Assembly (NCBI RefSeq): GCF_022763345.1
Contig: NZ_JALEGS010000012.1
Location: forward strand, 1-64,000
Reading direction: 5' to 3'
From: Phaeodactylibacter sp.
GTDB taxonomy: Bacteria; Bacteroidota; Bacteroidia; Chitinophagales; Saprospiraceae
Length of the DNA stretch: 64,000 bases
The translations under genes were made by a program, and so were the position numbers. The notes under the pieces were generated by a model, which was given only the letters and a program-made list of their open reading frames with translations, was not told the DNA's origin and searched no databases. Positions 37,124 through 45,948 of the stretch are shown here, piece after piece; positions within the stretch are counted from its first letter, which is position 1, and each line of letters begins with the position of its first letter.

Positions 37124-37339
37124 ACGGAAAACCGGCCTAAAGGTCTGGTTTTCAGGAAACCCTTGGCTTTTGTAGCGTATTTTTTGAGGTTTTTTGCTTG
37201 ACTCTAGTAGTTTCTTTTGCCACCCACCTCAAGACATGGGCTCTGATTGCCATCAGGTCGAACTCCGGTATATTCAGCCGGGTAAACCGTCTCAAAGCTA
37301 TTGCCTGTAAGTTTTCTTATTTTCTTTAGTTCTGGCACC

Positions 37340-37816
37340 CTACAGCTCTCCAAGACCCTTTAAGACCCTTTCGATTAGTTTTTTGTCCAATCGAAACCCA
37401 ATCTCAATAAGTTGATTGATATGCGGCTTAACAGCTGATATTGCTCCTTTCTGCTTAGCTTGGATCAAAACACCCAATATTCCCACTATTTTGATACCAT
37501 ATGAATCCGCGATCATTCTTCCTTTATACTCATCAATGATCAGGTATTTTGCCTGTTCCTCCATAGCCAACACAATGGATTCTGCTTCCCCAAGGTCGAT
37601 TTCCTCCAACAATTGGACGATCATCCCTTGATCCTGAGGAGTTTTCACTTTTATCCAGTCAATTTGTTCAATTTGCTTTTCCTGATCCGGCAAGTGGTAT
37701 AGTTCTCTTCTTACAGCTGGTGTTATCGTTATCTCACCGTAGAGCACATGAAGAATATCAATCAACCCAATTTGCAGCAAGTTGGAAATAGAAGAAGTAT
37801 CACTAACAATGATCAT
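37340..37816 (-). CDS. DUF3368 PIN-like ribonuclease toxin
   Basis: The 158-residue protein belongs to the DUF3368 group of PIN-domain toxins, RNases that cleave RNA with Mg2+. Acidic PIN residues are visible in 'IIVSDTSSISNLL' (first D), 'LGEAESIVLAME' (E) and 'YLIIDEYKGRMIADSYGIKI' (D and the conserved R). The C-terminal helix has the usual 'QAKQKGAISAVKPHI' sequence. It follows the UPF0175 gene with an ATGA overlap, the standard arrangement for this type II toxin-antitoxin family. Confidence 0.88.
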   Translation of the reverse strand: MIIVSDTSSISNLLQIGLIDILHVLYGEITITPAVRRELYHLPDQEKQIEQIDWIKVKTPQDQGMIVQLLEEIDLGEAESIVLAMEEQAKYLIIDEYKGRMIADSYGIKIVGILGVLIQAKQKGAISAVKPHINQLIEIGFRLDKKLIERVLKGLGEL

Positions 37817-38052
37817 AATTCGATACCCAGATTCTGTAAATCTTTTTCCAGATCTTCTGCTGTGTAATGAATATAGATATCTCGTTTGGCCAATTCTTTC
37901 TGGAAGCTAATCTGATCCAAGCCGGTCAAGTGCCTGGCTTGCCCCATACTCATCCGTTTTTTGTCGTATAAGTAGCAAGCTAGATCAACGAGGAGTTCCT
38001 CTGCTGACAATTGAGCTTTGGAAAGTGTATCATCGGTGATTATAAGGGCCAT
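37813..38052 (-). CDS. UPF0175-family antitoxin
   Basis: The 79-residue protein has the UPF0175 form: 'ELLVDLACYLYDKKRMSMGQARHLTGLDQISFQKELAKRDI' gives a short helix-turn-helix-like segment, and a tail 'YIHYTAEDLEKDLQNLGIEL' would wrap the toxin. It starts the two-gene operon and overlaps the toxin gene by 4 nt. It should neutralise the PIN toxin and repress the operon. Confidence 0.87.
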   Translation of the reverse strand: MALIITDDTLSKAQLSAEELLVDLACYLYDKKRMSMGQARHLTGLDQISFQKELAKRDIYIHYTAEDLEKDLQNLGIEL

Positions 38053-38531
38053 TATCTGTTTTTTTATGCCTTCAATTCATAACTTATCAAAAAAACAATC
38101 TTTCTCTTTTTTAGGTTCCTGTCAGCATTTTTAAATGTGGGCAACGCCAGCCTCCCGCAGAGCAGGGCAAGCTGTGAAAAACCGCCATCGTAAGTTACTG
38201 CTTTTTGATTTAAGCCGTTAGTGTTACAGCCTCATATTTGTAAAGAAAGCACTGCAAAACATCAACCAACAGCTGAACTGAGGCTAGGCCAAACAAAAGC
38301 TAACAACAACCCGGTAAAAACCTCCGAAAAATAGCGGTTGAGCTGAAGAGGCAGGTCCGGACGTAACGAATGGTATTGAGCTACTGACGATCCCGGGGAT
38401 GTCAGCACAGGTTTCCCCAAACCACAACGCCTCAAGTAGGTATCTGAGTCATTAGCCTGCCCACACAAGAACGGCGTGAAAAGGCCAAATGCTACAAAGT
38501 ATAAGCATGTATTTCACTAAAAAATTGTAGC

Positions 38532-38612
38532 AAAAAAACCTCAACAACCCTCAATAAGGCACAATAAAACACAATTAGAGAAATCAGGCAAAACGGGCTG
38601 AAACCCAATAAA
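38532..38612 (+). repeat. dispersed repeat, middle partial copy
   Basis: Contains AATAAAACACAATTAGA and CAGGCAAAACGGGCTGAAAC, matching the left copy upstream of its hairpin and the right copy at 45187-45207. The hairpin and tRNA-tail part are missing. Confidence 0.65.
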
Positions 38613-38644
38613 AATACGTTTTATTTCAGCACTTTTGCAGCATT

Positions 38645-38705
38645 GAATTAAAGGGTTTTCGTCTTCCCGTTGGAAGGCTTAATTGAGGCTTTTGAGCAAC
38701 GCTGC
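38645..38705 (+). repeat. second dispersed repeat, copy 1
   Basis: Reads AAGGGTTTTCG...TTGGAAG...AATTGAGGCTTTTGAG. The same order of blocks occurs at 41882-41945 with a few changes. Function unknown. Confidence 0.6.
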
Positions 38706-38785
38706 TCCTAAAATTAATGAAGTCCGATTGCAAGCAAACGGTCTGCCGGAATTGCGGGTAAGCCTTATTTCCTGAATTAGATGTT

Positions 38786-39730
38786 TCAATTTTTACTTAA
38801 CCAGTCTAGAATATATTGAGTTGTTTCTTTAGGCTTTTCCTGTTGAATCCAATGGCCACAGTCTATACTCACTTCTTCCACATTGGGCACAAACGCTGAT
38901 AATCTCTCAGATTTAGGAATCATATCCTGGTCACCATAAATCATAAGTGCAGGTTGTTGAATGACCGGATTTACCTCCGCTAATAAGTGCCAATTGCGGT
39001 CCAGGTTTCTATACCAGTTGATGCTTCCAGTGAATCCTGACGATTGGAAGGAGGAGACGAAAATGGCTAGCTCCTGTTCACTCATGACAGGCTCGCCCTG
39101 CGGGTCTTTAGCTCTGGCGAGATTGATCATTAACATTCCGGGCTCCGGAGGTGTCAGAGGTGTATTCTTACGGAATAGATTGCGGAGAAACTGCTGCGTG
39201 TGTTCATCCAGAATAGCATCTGCAACACCCGGTTGCTTATTGAAGTGGACAAAATAGTTATCGCTTCCCAAGTACGCTTCCATAAGCTCAATCCAGGGCT
39301 TTTCGCCTCGCTCTTGATAAGGCAGCGCCAGGCTGATGATTTTATTTACCCGTTCCGGATGTAATTGTGCCAGACTCCAAACGACATTAGCACCCCAGTC
39401 ATGGCCAACAAATGTGGCCGCTGCGTATCCATAATAATCGAGCAGCGCAACCAGATCACCCGTCAAGTGTACAATGTCATAAGCCGTTATTTCTGCTGGC
39501 CGTGATGAATTACCATAACCTCTCTGGTTAGGGACAATGACGTGGTAGCCGGCCTGAACGAGTGCTGGAATCTGGTGCCGCCATGTGAAGGCATGTTCGG
39601 GCCACCCGTGGCAGAGCACAATGGGTTTTCCTTTATGCTGCTGGCCGGCCTCAAAGACTTCCAGTTCTATCCCGTTTACAGGGATAATAGTGGGCTGTGG
39701 AAATCTGCTTGTTTCCAAAATTGAATTCAT
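38786..39730 (-). CDS. alpha/beta hydrolase, epoxide-hydrolase type
   Basis: The 314-residue cytosolic enzyme shows the epoxide hydrolase signature: 'HGWPEHAFTWRHQIP' (oxyanion HGWPE), 'TFVGHDWGANVVWSLA' (nucleophile aspartate), a cap domain with tyrosines ('SDNYFVHF', 'INWYRNLD'), the acid in 'MIYGDQDMI', and 'DCGHWIQQEKP' (catalytic histidine). Substrate could be an epoxide or haloalkane. It is alone on the minus strand and divergent from nothing close, so regulation is unclear. Confidence 0.9.
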   Translation of the reverse strand: MNSILETSRFPQPTIIPVNGIELEVFEAGQQHKGKPIVLCHGWPEHAFTWRHQIPALVQAGYHVIVPNQRGYGNSSRPAEITAYDIVHLTGDLVALLDYYGYAAATFVGHDWGANVVWSLAQLHPERVNKIISLALPYQERGEKPWIELMEAYLGSDNYFVHFNKQPGVADAILDEHTQQFLRNLFRKNTPLTPPEPGMLMINLARAKDPQGEPVMSEQELAIFVSSFQSSGFTGSINWYRNLDRNWHLLAEVNPVIQQPALMIYGDQDMIPKSERLSAFVPNVEEVSIDCGHWIQQEKPKETTQYILDWLSKN

Positions 39731-39825
39731 ATCGTTTATTTTTTCTTTAATTTTTTCTTTAATGCCGGTGACTAAGCGCCATTAGCTGAAGATGGATGGA
39801 TTGTTTTCAATAACTCGCCAAAAGC

Positions 39826-41331
39826 CTATTGTCTCAAGGCTTTTTGCCCGTAGAGCGAAAATGACTTGAAGTTATCCTCTTGGAGGAAGGCCACTTCAAT
39901 ACCCGTATTGGGGTGCACGAAAGCGAGTTCGTCACCAACTACGGGAACAAGCTTATACTCCTCACCACTTGGAAAAATGAGCACTACGAGCTTCTCTTTT
40001 TCATCATACCTGATATTTAAGTCGATTTGATCATTCCATTTATACGCACCCGCCAGCGCTTGCAAAGTTTGGGTATCCCTCTCCTTGCGATGAGCCTGAG
40101 TTTGTTGAAAATGTTCCCAACCGTATACCTGTGCAGCAGACAGAAGGAGTTCATTACCCAGATTGCCACCGTTATCCGAGTTGATTAAGTACACCAGTCC
40201 ATTACCGGTTGTCAGACTAATGGTCATAGCCGTTCTGTACCCCGCATTTCCTCCATAGTGCGTGATGGCAAGATCATCTTCGGTTTGGTTGACGATAAAC
40301 CCATAAATATGGCCGTCTCTCTCGTCCTTTATCAGTGATTCTACGTCTGACTGAGAAAATATCGACGGTTTGCCTTGATAGGCATTATAAATTGCCGTCA
40401 TGAACCTGGCAAGGTCCACAGCATTGCTCCAAAGACCAGCGGCAGCCTGCTCCGGATGGTTCCGCCAGCCGCCTTCCAATACCTCTCCTGAGTGGGTGTG
40501 CCCTTTGGCCACCCGGTTGGAGTCTGAGGCAGGTAAGGGTTGTGTAAAGGCCGAGTTTACCATATTGGCGGGTTTCAGTATCCACTTTTCCATGATCTCG
40601 GAGAACGATGCCCCATAGATATCCTGGAGCGCCTGCTCTGCCAGGGTGTACCCACCTCCGGAATAGGCCAGCGTTTCATTGGGTTCCCAAACCACTTCAA
40701 TGGCAGGGGAATTAACGCCGTCGTTTCCCATTAGAATATCAGGGTCAGATGGCATGTCGAGGCTTCTGTTATAGCCCTGATAGCCACCGGCATTAATCCC
40801 GGAAGTGTGAGAGAAGATATTTCGAAACGTCACGGGGTTCTCTACAGTTTGTTTACCCTGAGGGAGTTGGAAGCTTTTCAGGTAGTCCCCGATGTTTTTA
40901 TCCAGATCAATTTCTCCGGCTGCATGCATACGCAAGGCCGCCATAAAGGTGACCGGTTTGGACAGAGAGGCGGCCTGAAACAGGCTGGTGCAATCCAGTC
41001 TTTGACTTCCGGCTACTTCGGCATTCTCATAAGTCTCCGACCATTCGATCTGGCCTTCCCTGATGACCGCGAGGGACATTGCCGATATGGTGTATTCTGA
41101 CATTTTATCAGCGATAGAGTTGAGTTGCTCTGGTTCGCCGATGAATTTCACTTTACCGCGCATACCATTTTCCAACCGAGCCTTGAGTTCGGCGGCATGC
41201 TCCTGATTTACACAACCCTTTGCCATTGTTGCTGTGTGCTCAGTATCAGCAGCCCTGTAGGAACATGAACCCAAGACAGTGAGCAAGACAGTAGGAAGGA
41301 ATAGCCACTTCATATCTATATTCATTTTCAT
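39826..41331 (-). CDS. serine hydrolase lipoprotein of the class C beta-lactamase/DD-peptidase family
   Basis: The 501-residue protein starts with a lipoprotein signal ('LLTVLGSC' lipobox near residues 16-23). A beta-lactamase-fold domain carries the serine-lysine motif 'AASLSKPVTF', 'LAYSGGGYTLAEQ' (YxG in place of YxN) and 'THYGGNAGYRT' (HxG). A C-terminal lipocalin-like beta domain follows from about 410. Such proteins are often D-aminopeptidases or esterases, not drug-resistance enzymes. The gene overlaps the 62-residue upstream gene by 4 nt (ATGA), so they share one transcript. Confidence 0.9.
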   Translation of the reverse strand: MKMNIDMKWLFLPTVLLTVLGSCSYRAADTEHTATMAKGCVNQEHAAELKARLENGMRGKVKFIGEPEQLNSIADKMSEYTISAMSLAVIREGQIEWSETYENAEVAGSQRLDCTSLFQAASLSKPVTFMAALRMHAAGEIDLDKNIGDYLKSFQLPQGKQTVENPVTFRNIFSHTSGINAGGYQGYNRSLDMPSDPDILMGNDGVNSPAIEVVWEPNETLAYSGGGYTLAEQALQDIYGASFSEIMEKWILKPANMVNSAFTQPLPASDSNRVAKGHTHSGEVLEGGWRNHPEQAAAGLWSNAVDLARFMTAIYNAYQGKPSIFSQSDVESLIKDERDGHIYGFIVNQTEDDLAITHYGGNAGYRTAMTISLTTGNGLVYLINSDNGGNLGNELLLSAAQVYGWEHFQQTQAHRKERDTQTLQALAGAYKWNDQIDLNIRYDEKEKLVVLIFPSGEEYKLVPVVGDELAFVHPNTGIEVAFLQEDNFKSFSLYGQKALRQ

Positions 41332-41516
41332 TCAGAGTTCTTGTTTTTCGAATCCAGATCCTGGTTTAATTCCTGTTTCCGTGTATAATCTATCGCCACA
41401 CCAATGGCCAGTCCAAGGCTTATCCATAGCCCAGGGTTATCTTGTGCGACCCCTATGGCTATTCCCAGCAGGATTCCAAAAGCCATTCCGGGTATCCTGC
41501 TCCTGTTTTCTTTCAT
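41328..41516 (-). CDS. small membrane protein, co-transcribed with the serine hydrolase
   Basis: The 62-residue protein has two short membrane segments rich in Gly/Ile ('MAFGILLGIAIGVAQ', 'LWISLGLAIGVAIDY') and a charged tail. Similar short proteins are known as hypothetical in Bacteroidota. Its 4-nt overlap with the next gene supports that it is real. No function can be given. Confidence 0.7.
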   Translation of the reverse strand: MKENRSRIPGMAFGILLGIAIGVAQDNPGLWISLGLAIGVAIDYTRKQELNQDLDSKNKNSE

Positions 41517-41560
41517 GCCTTAAATTTAAATTCAAGGCAAAGTAATAGATAAGCATATAG

Positions 41561-41572
41561 CCGAACGTTCGG
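41561..41572. promoter_or_regulatory. palindromic operator candidate CCGAACGTTCGG
   Basis: A perfect 12-bp palindrome 45 nt upstream of the small membrane protein/serine hydrolase operon. Such sites are typical for TetR-family repressors. No TetR gene is in the window, so the regulator would be elsewhere. Confidence 0.45.
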
Positions 41573-41881
41573 AATTATAGACTGGAACCCAATCGTCTGT
41601 TTATACCTGCCTTTTCTGGTGCTCCTCTAGCATCATGCGCACTGCCATTTTAAATGCCGTATGGAATGTAGTCTTGACGCTGAAACCATTCAATAACCTT
41701 ATACTTTTAAATTGCCCTGTCTTTGGGGAAGGCCGTGCCTTTACCCGGGTAAAACCTCTGTGAGGATTAGTTCCTGAACGTTAAGCCTTCATCCAGCTCT
41801 ATTTCCACAAAATTTTTGCCTGGGATAGCCCTCTTAAATTTTTCATTTCTTCAGGTCGATACAGGTTACCAGGCGCCGGAA

Positions 41882-41945
41882 CTAAGGGTTTTCGGCTTTC
41901 CATTGGAAGACATAATTGAGGCTTTTGAGGAAGCACCGTCGATGT
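41882..41945 (+). repeat. second dispersed repeat, copy 2
   Basis: Reads AAGGGTTTTCGGCTTTCC, then TTGGAAGACATAATTGAGGC and TTTTGAGGAAG. It matches 38645-38705 in the same orientation. Confidence 0.6.
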
Positions 41946-42287
41946 AAATAAGTAGCAATTGTTTGTAAGATGCCTGTTGAACTTCCACGCATTCACTTTT
42001 TGAGTTTTGGGATTTTCACATGCTTACTTGTCCTAAGGGGTTAAGTTTTTCCAACCCAGCTTGTGTTGTAAAATTTCAAGGGTATTATAGCCAGACCTAC
42101 GCATGAAACTTGCTTCTTTCGATACGGGTTTGGAGTGAAGGCTCGCCATGGTTTCCATATTCAATGAGTTTGGTCTGCAGCCCAATTGAGTCATATGTAC
42201 GGACCGTTTAGCTACAACCCGGAATAAAAACCCTAATTTGAAGTTTTCAATATCATTTCGAAGAAACTCTAATATGGCATAGTAAAA

Positions 42288-44093
42288 ATGAGCAACCATC
42301 TGCCCATATCTTCATCCAATAAATCCATTGCGGTTCTCCCTTTTGTTAATATGAGTGCCGACCCTGAGAACGAATACTTCAGCGATGGCATTACTGAAGA
42401 AATAATCAACGCCCTCACCACCGTGGATGGCTTGAAAGTCATTGCCCGCACCTCCTCTTTTGCATTTAAGAATAAAAATATAGACGTGCGAACCATTGGT
42501 AATCAGTTAGGAGTAAGTACAGTTTTGGAGGGGAGCGTCCGGAAAGCCAAAAACAGGGTTCGTATTACAGCGCAGTTGATCAGTACTGACGACGGCACTC
42601 ACTTTTGGTCAAAGAATTTCGATCGGGATTTGGAGGACATATTCGCAGTACAAGATGAAATAAGCTTACACATCGCTGACCAGATCCGGGAAAATTTTGG
42701 CCACCTCAATATTCAAGAACATTTAATTGAAGCACCAACACAAAATATGGAGGCCTATGACCTTTATCTTAAAGGCCGCTACCAGCATTTAATGTGGGAT
42801 GGTGATGGGATAAGAAATTCAGTAGAACTCTATGAGCAATGCGTAATGATAGACCCTTCATTTGCTTTACCCTACTTTGGTTTGGGGTATAGTTATGCCA
42901 TGTATGGATCCTGGGGGAATAACAGCGCATTATTACAGTTGTCAGAAGAGAACCTTAGCAAAGGTTTTAAACTGGATAAACAATCCTACATAGGGTATTT
43001 TTGTAAAGCTACACTACTTTTTTGGGGTAAATGGGATTTCATTAATGGCCATAAAACCTTTCAAAAAGCAATAGAACTTAATCCATCCTATACGGAGGCA
43101 GAAGAAGGTTTATGCGAACTGTATACCGCAGTAGGTTATTTTGAAAAAGCGCTATGGCATGCTGATAATGTTTTAAGAATAAACCCCTTGTCCCCTAATC
43201 ATTATTTTACCAAAGCGAATATTCATTATTTAAAAGAGGACTATACCAAAGCGCTGGAATGTATAGAGACCTCCTTGAGCATCAACCCCAATTTTACACA
43301 TCCCATTGCATTAAAACAACTCTGCCTGATTCTTACAAAAGATTACGAAAAACTAGATGACTTCTTGAATAATACCTCATTGGCAGAGAGACCAGAAGAA
43401 TGCAGAGTGTTATACAAACTAGTAAATCCAGAAGACAAGACTGATATTGATATCAGCAGGGTGAGCTCAATGATAAAAGAAGATTCTGGAGGAGCACTTT
43501 TACCCTGGCAACTTTTTTTATTGGTCCATTTGGGGAAACACGAAATGGCATTGGACTCTTTGGAAGATAATATCAAAATGCGCACCGGTCAAATCATAAA
43601 CTTCATGAATATTCCACTGCTTAAACCTTTGCGCCGGCATAAGCGATTTCAGGAATTAGTACAAGCTGCTTTCCGAGAAGAACTATTGCCACCTAATCCC
43701 GAAATACAAATACAAATCACTCCTGCTAAAGCACTAATGTCCGCTGCTGAAATCGATATGGTTTTAGAAATCCTTGGCAAAGGAATGAAGGAAGAAAAGT
43801 GGTTTCTAAACCCATCTTTATCTTTACGCTCGCTTGCCGAAAACGTGAATACTAGCAGTAACAAGCTTTCCTGGTTGCTGAATGAACGGATTGGCCAAAA
43901 CTTCAATGAATACACCAATAGACTTCGCATGGAGAACTTCAAAGAGATGGCCTTAAATCCTGACAATCGCCATCTTACCCTATTAGCACTAGCTTATGAA
44001 AGCGGCTTTAATTCTAAATCGGTATTCAACACTTACTTTAAAAAAACGGAGGGGATGACACCAAAAGCCTGGGTGAAGTCTAATCAGGTTTGA
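42288..44093 (+). CDS. AraC-family regulator with N-terminal FlgO/TolB-like domain and TPRs
   Basis: The 601-residue protein starts with the 'IAVLPFVNMSADPENEYFSDGITEEI' to 'ISTDDGTHFWSKNFDRDLEDIFAVQDEIS' module usually found after adenylate-cyclase-type regulators (residues 1-135). TPR repeats follow (about 150-400), and a C-terminal AraC/XylS DNA-binding domain (about 500-600, 'LAYESGFNSKSVFNTYFKKTEGMTPKAW'). It is a one-component cytosolic transcription regulator, a type common in Bacteroidota. It is divergent from the serine hydrolase operon and precedes an outer-membrane protein gene by 216 nt, which it may control. Confidence 0.9.
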   Translation: MSNHLPISSSNKSIAVLPFVNMSADPENEYFSDGITEEIINALTTVDGLKVIARTSSFAFKNKNIDVRTIGNQLGVSTVLEGSVRKAKNRVRITAQLISTDDGTHFWSKNFDRDLEDIFAVQDEISLHIADQIRENFGHLNIQEHLIEAPTQNMEAYDLYLKGRYQHLMWDGDGIRNSVELYEQCVMIDPSFALPYFGLGYSYAMYGSWGNNSALLQLSEENLSKGFKLDKQSYIGYFCKATLLFWGKWDFINGHKTFQKAIELNPSYTEAEEGLCELYTAVGYFEKALWHADNVLRINPLSPNHYFTKANIHYLKEDYTKALECIETSLSINPNFTHPIALKQLCLILTKDYEKLDDFLNNTSLAERPEECRVLYKLVNPEDKTDIDISRVSSMIKEDSGGALLPWQLFLLVHLGKHEMALDSLEDNIKMRTGQIINFMNIPLLKPLRRHKRFQELVQAAFREELLPPNPEIQIQITPAKALMSAAEIDMVLEILGKGMKEEKWFLNPSLSLRSLAENVNTSSNKLSWLLNERIGQNFNEYTNRLRMENFKEMALNPDNRHLTLLALAYESGFNSKSVFNTYFKKTEGMTPKAWVKSNQV

Positions 44094-44309
44094 GCCTAAT
44101 CAAAAGTGTCAAATCTTACCATAAAGTACCGAATTTCATTTCAAAACGATTAGCCTTCCTTTCCACGCCATCTTTGCATTATCAATTCGATAAAGCAGAG
44201 TAAATAATCATTGGTTGATGATTTCTTTCCTCTTTACCAAAAGAACTATATGTTAAAGGGAAGCACTTTGTAGAAATCGGATTTTTCACGAAAGAACAAA
44301 AATGTTACC

Positions 44310-44957
44310 ATGAAAAATCTATTTGCGATTCTTTTATTTTTTTGCACACTAAGTGCTTTTGCTCAAACAAACTCAACAGAGGATAAAGAAACGGAAGTTA
44401 CCCATAAATGGAGGGTAAGTATGCCTTATATTGTTCCTGATGAGCTTATCTCTGGTTATGACGATCGAACAAGTATTCAAATGGTAGAATTCCATGTAAA
44501 ACGCAACCTGGATAATAAGAACATCGTTGGGGTAAAGTTTGCCACCTGGCGATTATTTCAACCCATGGGAATCACCTGGTGGGATGGTGTTGTGGATAAG
44601 ATAGATTCCGGAACTGAATATTACGATGGATATTTAAGGGAAACAGGAATTGGCATCACGTACCAACGCATGCTTTGGAAGGGGCTGTTTGCAGCTGTTG
44701 AAGTTCTGCCACAGATTCAAACCTACACGGATTTAGACGGCAATAAAATTAAAAATGGGTTTAAGGTGTACAACTCGCTTCATTTGGGCTACCATGTGGC
44801 ATTTGGAAAGAAAAAACGATTTTTCATAGAACCTCAGGTTCATTGCAACCAGTGGATGTTTGACAACAATTCTCCTGAAGGATTTAAGGAGATGGATGAT
44901 AAATATGGAAACGTCTTTCTTTTTGAGCCGAACATTTACTTTGGCTGGAAATTTTAA
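44310..44957 (+). CDS. outer-membrane protein, unknown, with signal peptide
   Basis: The 215-residue protein has a signal peptide (MKNLFAILLFFCTLSAFA, then Q) and strands alternating aromatic residues to a terminal 'EPNIYFGWKF', as in small outer-membrane barrels. I do not recognise the family. It lies downstream of the AraC-type regulator on the same strand. Confidence 0.75.
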   Translation: MKNLFAILLFFCTLSAFAQTNSTEDKETEVTHKWRVSMPYIVPDELISGYDDRTSIQMVEFHVKRNLDNKNIVGVKFATWRLFQPMGITWWDGVVDKIDSGTEYYDGYLRETGIGITYQRMLWKGLFAAVEVLPQIQTYTDLDGNKIKNGFKVYNSLHLGYHVAFGKKKRFFIEPQVHCNQWMFDNNSPEGFKEMDDKYGNVFLFEPNIYFGWKF

Positions 44958-44963
44958 GTTGTT

Positions 44964-45003
44964 GTCTGACAAGCCAGGATTAATTAATCCTGGCTTGTCA
45001 GAC
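44964..45003. terminator. perfect 40-bp palindrome, terminator
   Basis: GTCTGACAAGCCAGGATTAA (44964-44983) is followed directly by its exact reverse complement (44984-45003). It starts 7 nt after the outer-membrane protein gene, so it is most likely a terminator, though it has no T-run and no loop spacer. Confidence 0.7.
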
Positions 45004-45190
45004 TATTGAAGTTAAAGGAGCTGGCACTACTGCGACTAGGCCGAAATATTTTCCAGTCTTCTTACCATTGAGCACTTGCTGGTGCTAGGCATTAACTGTC
45101 AAGCATCTGTAGACTTATGCTTCTTAAGACAGTCAATAATTGTAAAAAAGGGCTTAAAAGGGCGCAAAAGGGCAAGGAGAGAAAGCAGGC

Positions 45191-45267
45191 AAAACGGGCT
45201 AAAACCCAATAAAAAAGCCGCATTCGGCGTGAATGCGGCTTTTCGTGAAAGTTACTCAGCGGTCCGG
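45191..45267 (+). repeat. dispersed repeat, right copy (hairpin plus tRNA-tail flank)
   Basis: Contains AAAACGGGCT, then a perfect 13-bp hairpin (AAAAGCCGCATTC at 45213-45225 with 45231-45243), then GTGAAAGTTACTCAGCGGTC. It is the better-preserved partner of the left copy at 36932-37007. The hairpin looks like a tRNA terminator read from the minus strand. Confidence 0.75.
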
Positions 45268-45277
45268 ACGGGTTCGA
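45259..45277 (-). repeat. 15-bp direct repeat and tRNA 3'-end remnant (candidate att site, right)
   Basis: GCGGTCCGGACGGGT at 45259-45273 repeats 37109-37123 exactly and continues with TCGA, giving on the minus strand TCGAACCCGTCCGGACCGC. This equals the T-loop end, T-stem and acceptor 3' strand of a tRNA, probably tRNA-Asp. After 45277 the tRNA similarity stops, so only the tail is present, as at the far end of an integrated element. Confidence 0.6.
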
Positions 45278-45523
45278 CGAAGCAAACCTAATGCTCTGAA
45301 TATCAAAAGTATATTTTTTGGTGTAGAACTGCCGTAGAAATACCCGGTTTTTTTCAATCGCGGTAGCAATCGAATAACTTTGAGCGAAGATCAGTAATAG
45401 GTTGCTAATTTTTTTTTCAGGCTGTAACACCCTGTAAAATAAGGGCTTATTGGTCAATTTGGTTGAAAAATGCTAGTTTTTTTGAGTTTTACTTTTGCTG
45501 CGCGCTATTTATTATAAAAAAAG

Positions 45524-45805
45524 ATGAATAGATTTTTAATTGTAATTTCAATCGTACCGACGACCTACTATCGTACAAATACGAGAATTCACCTAAAGCC
45601 AGCTGTTGAGAGAGGAATTAGAGAGCAGAAACGATGCCCCAAGCCGCAAGGAGGTGGCGAAACGGCTAAAGACACAACCCGTGTTCATGAAGGTGACACC
45701 ATTATGATTACAGCAATTACGACTAACATGAGCTTCGGCTACACACTCTTGGATGAAAGCCAGGCAAGGCAGGTATGGTATGGTGCTTGGCCTAAATTTC
45801 AGTAG
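45524..45805 (+). CDS. short hypothetical ORF, doubtful
   Basis: A 93-codon frame begins MNRFLIVISIVPTTYY and has no recognisable domain. Its composition is uneven and it lies in a region of repeats. It could be a decayed or spurious frame. Confidence 0.25.
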   Translation: MNRFLIVISIVPTTYYRTNTRIHLKPAVERGIREQKRCPKPQGGGETAKDTTRVHEGDTIMITAITTNMSFGYTLLDESQARQVWYGAWPKFQ

Positions 45806-45880
45806 GATAGTTTTACAATGATTGTCTTGAATCGCTATCGATAGTTCAGGTTCTGTTTAGCTCCTGAAATATTCGGAATA

Positions 45881-45930
45881 TAGGTTACGCGCCAGTTGAA
45901 GGCTTATTTGACTGACCGGCGCGTAACCTA
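45881..45930. terminator. 13-bp hairpin, terminator
   Basis: TAGGTTACGCGCC (45881-45893) pairs perfectly with GGCGCGTAACCTA (45918-45930). It lies 18 nt after the lipoprotein gene below on the minus strand and probably ends it. Confidence 0.7.
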
Positions 45931-45948
45931 TTAGTAATCAAACATTAC

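Larger units (their letters stand above)
36387..37339. other. gene-free stretch at the left boundary of the accessory block
   Basis: No convincing gene in 950 bp. A CTCCCCacttgaaGGGAG stem lies near 36454-36470. A GCAAGTACCT repeat occurs at about 36816-36840. From 36868 to 37007 it carries one copy of a three-copy dispersed repeat, ending in a hairpin and tRNA-like sequence. A second hairpin and the tRNA-tail repeat follow at 37073-37123. The 37143-37330 segment has open minus-strand frames ('AIALRRFTRLNIPEFDLMAI') that may be the end of a decayed gene I do not recognise. Confidence 0.5.
38053..38785. other. gene-free stretch with two dispersed-repeat pieces
   Basis: No convincing gene in 730 bp. 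It holds a middle copy of the 36.9/45.2 kb repeat (about 38532-38612), a copy of another repeat (38645-38705, shared with 41882-41945), and the 38731-38790 piece shared with 31238-31290. An inverted pair GCTACAA/TTGTAGC is at 38491-38531. The layout suggests repeated insertion and decay. Confidence 0.5.
41517..42287. other. gene-free stretch between divergent transcription units
   Basis: It holds the palindrome at 41561-41572 and a dispersed repeat copy (41882-41945). Minus-strand frames here (for example 42033-42299) do not resemble proteins. Promoters for the leftward serine hydrolase operon and the rightward AraC gene must lie here, but no clear TAnnTTTG element stands out. Confidence 0.5.

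Noticed and set aside
42033..42299. 88-codon frame on the minus strand ('SGYNTLEILQHKLGWKNL')
   Set aside because: No start-site support, it overlaps the start of the AraC-type gene, and no family is evident.
45259..45330. Complete tRNA gene
   Set aside because: Only the T-arm end and acceptor 3' strand are present; the sequence beyond 45277 does not fold on as a tRNA.
45076..45457. Overlapping short frames on both strands at the right repeat copy
   Set aside because: They cover the hairpin and tRNA-tail repeat, so they are not genes.
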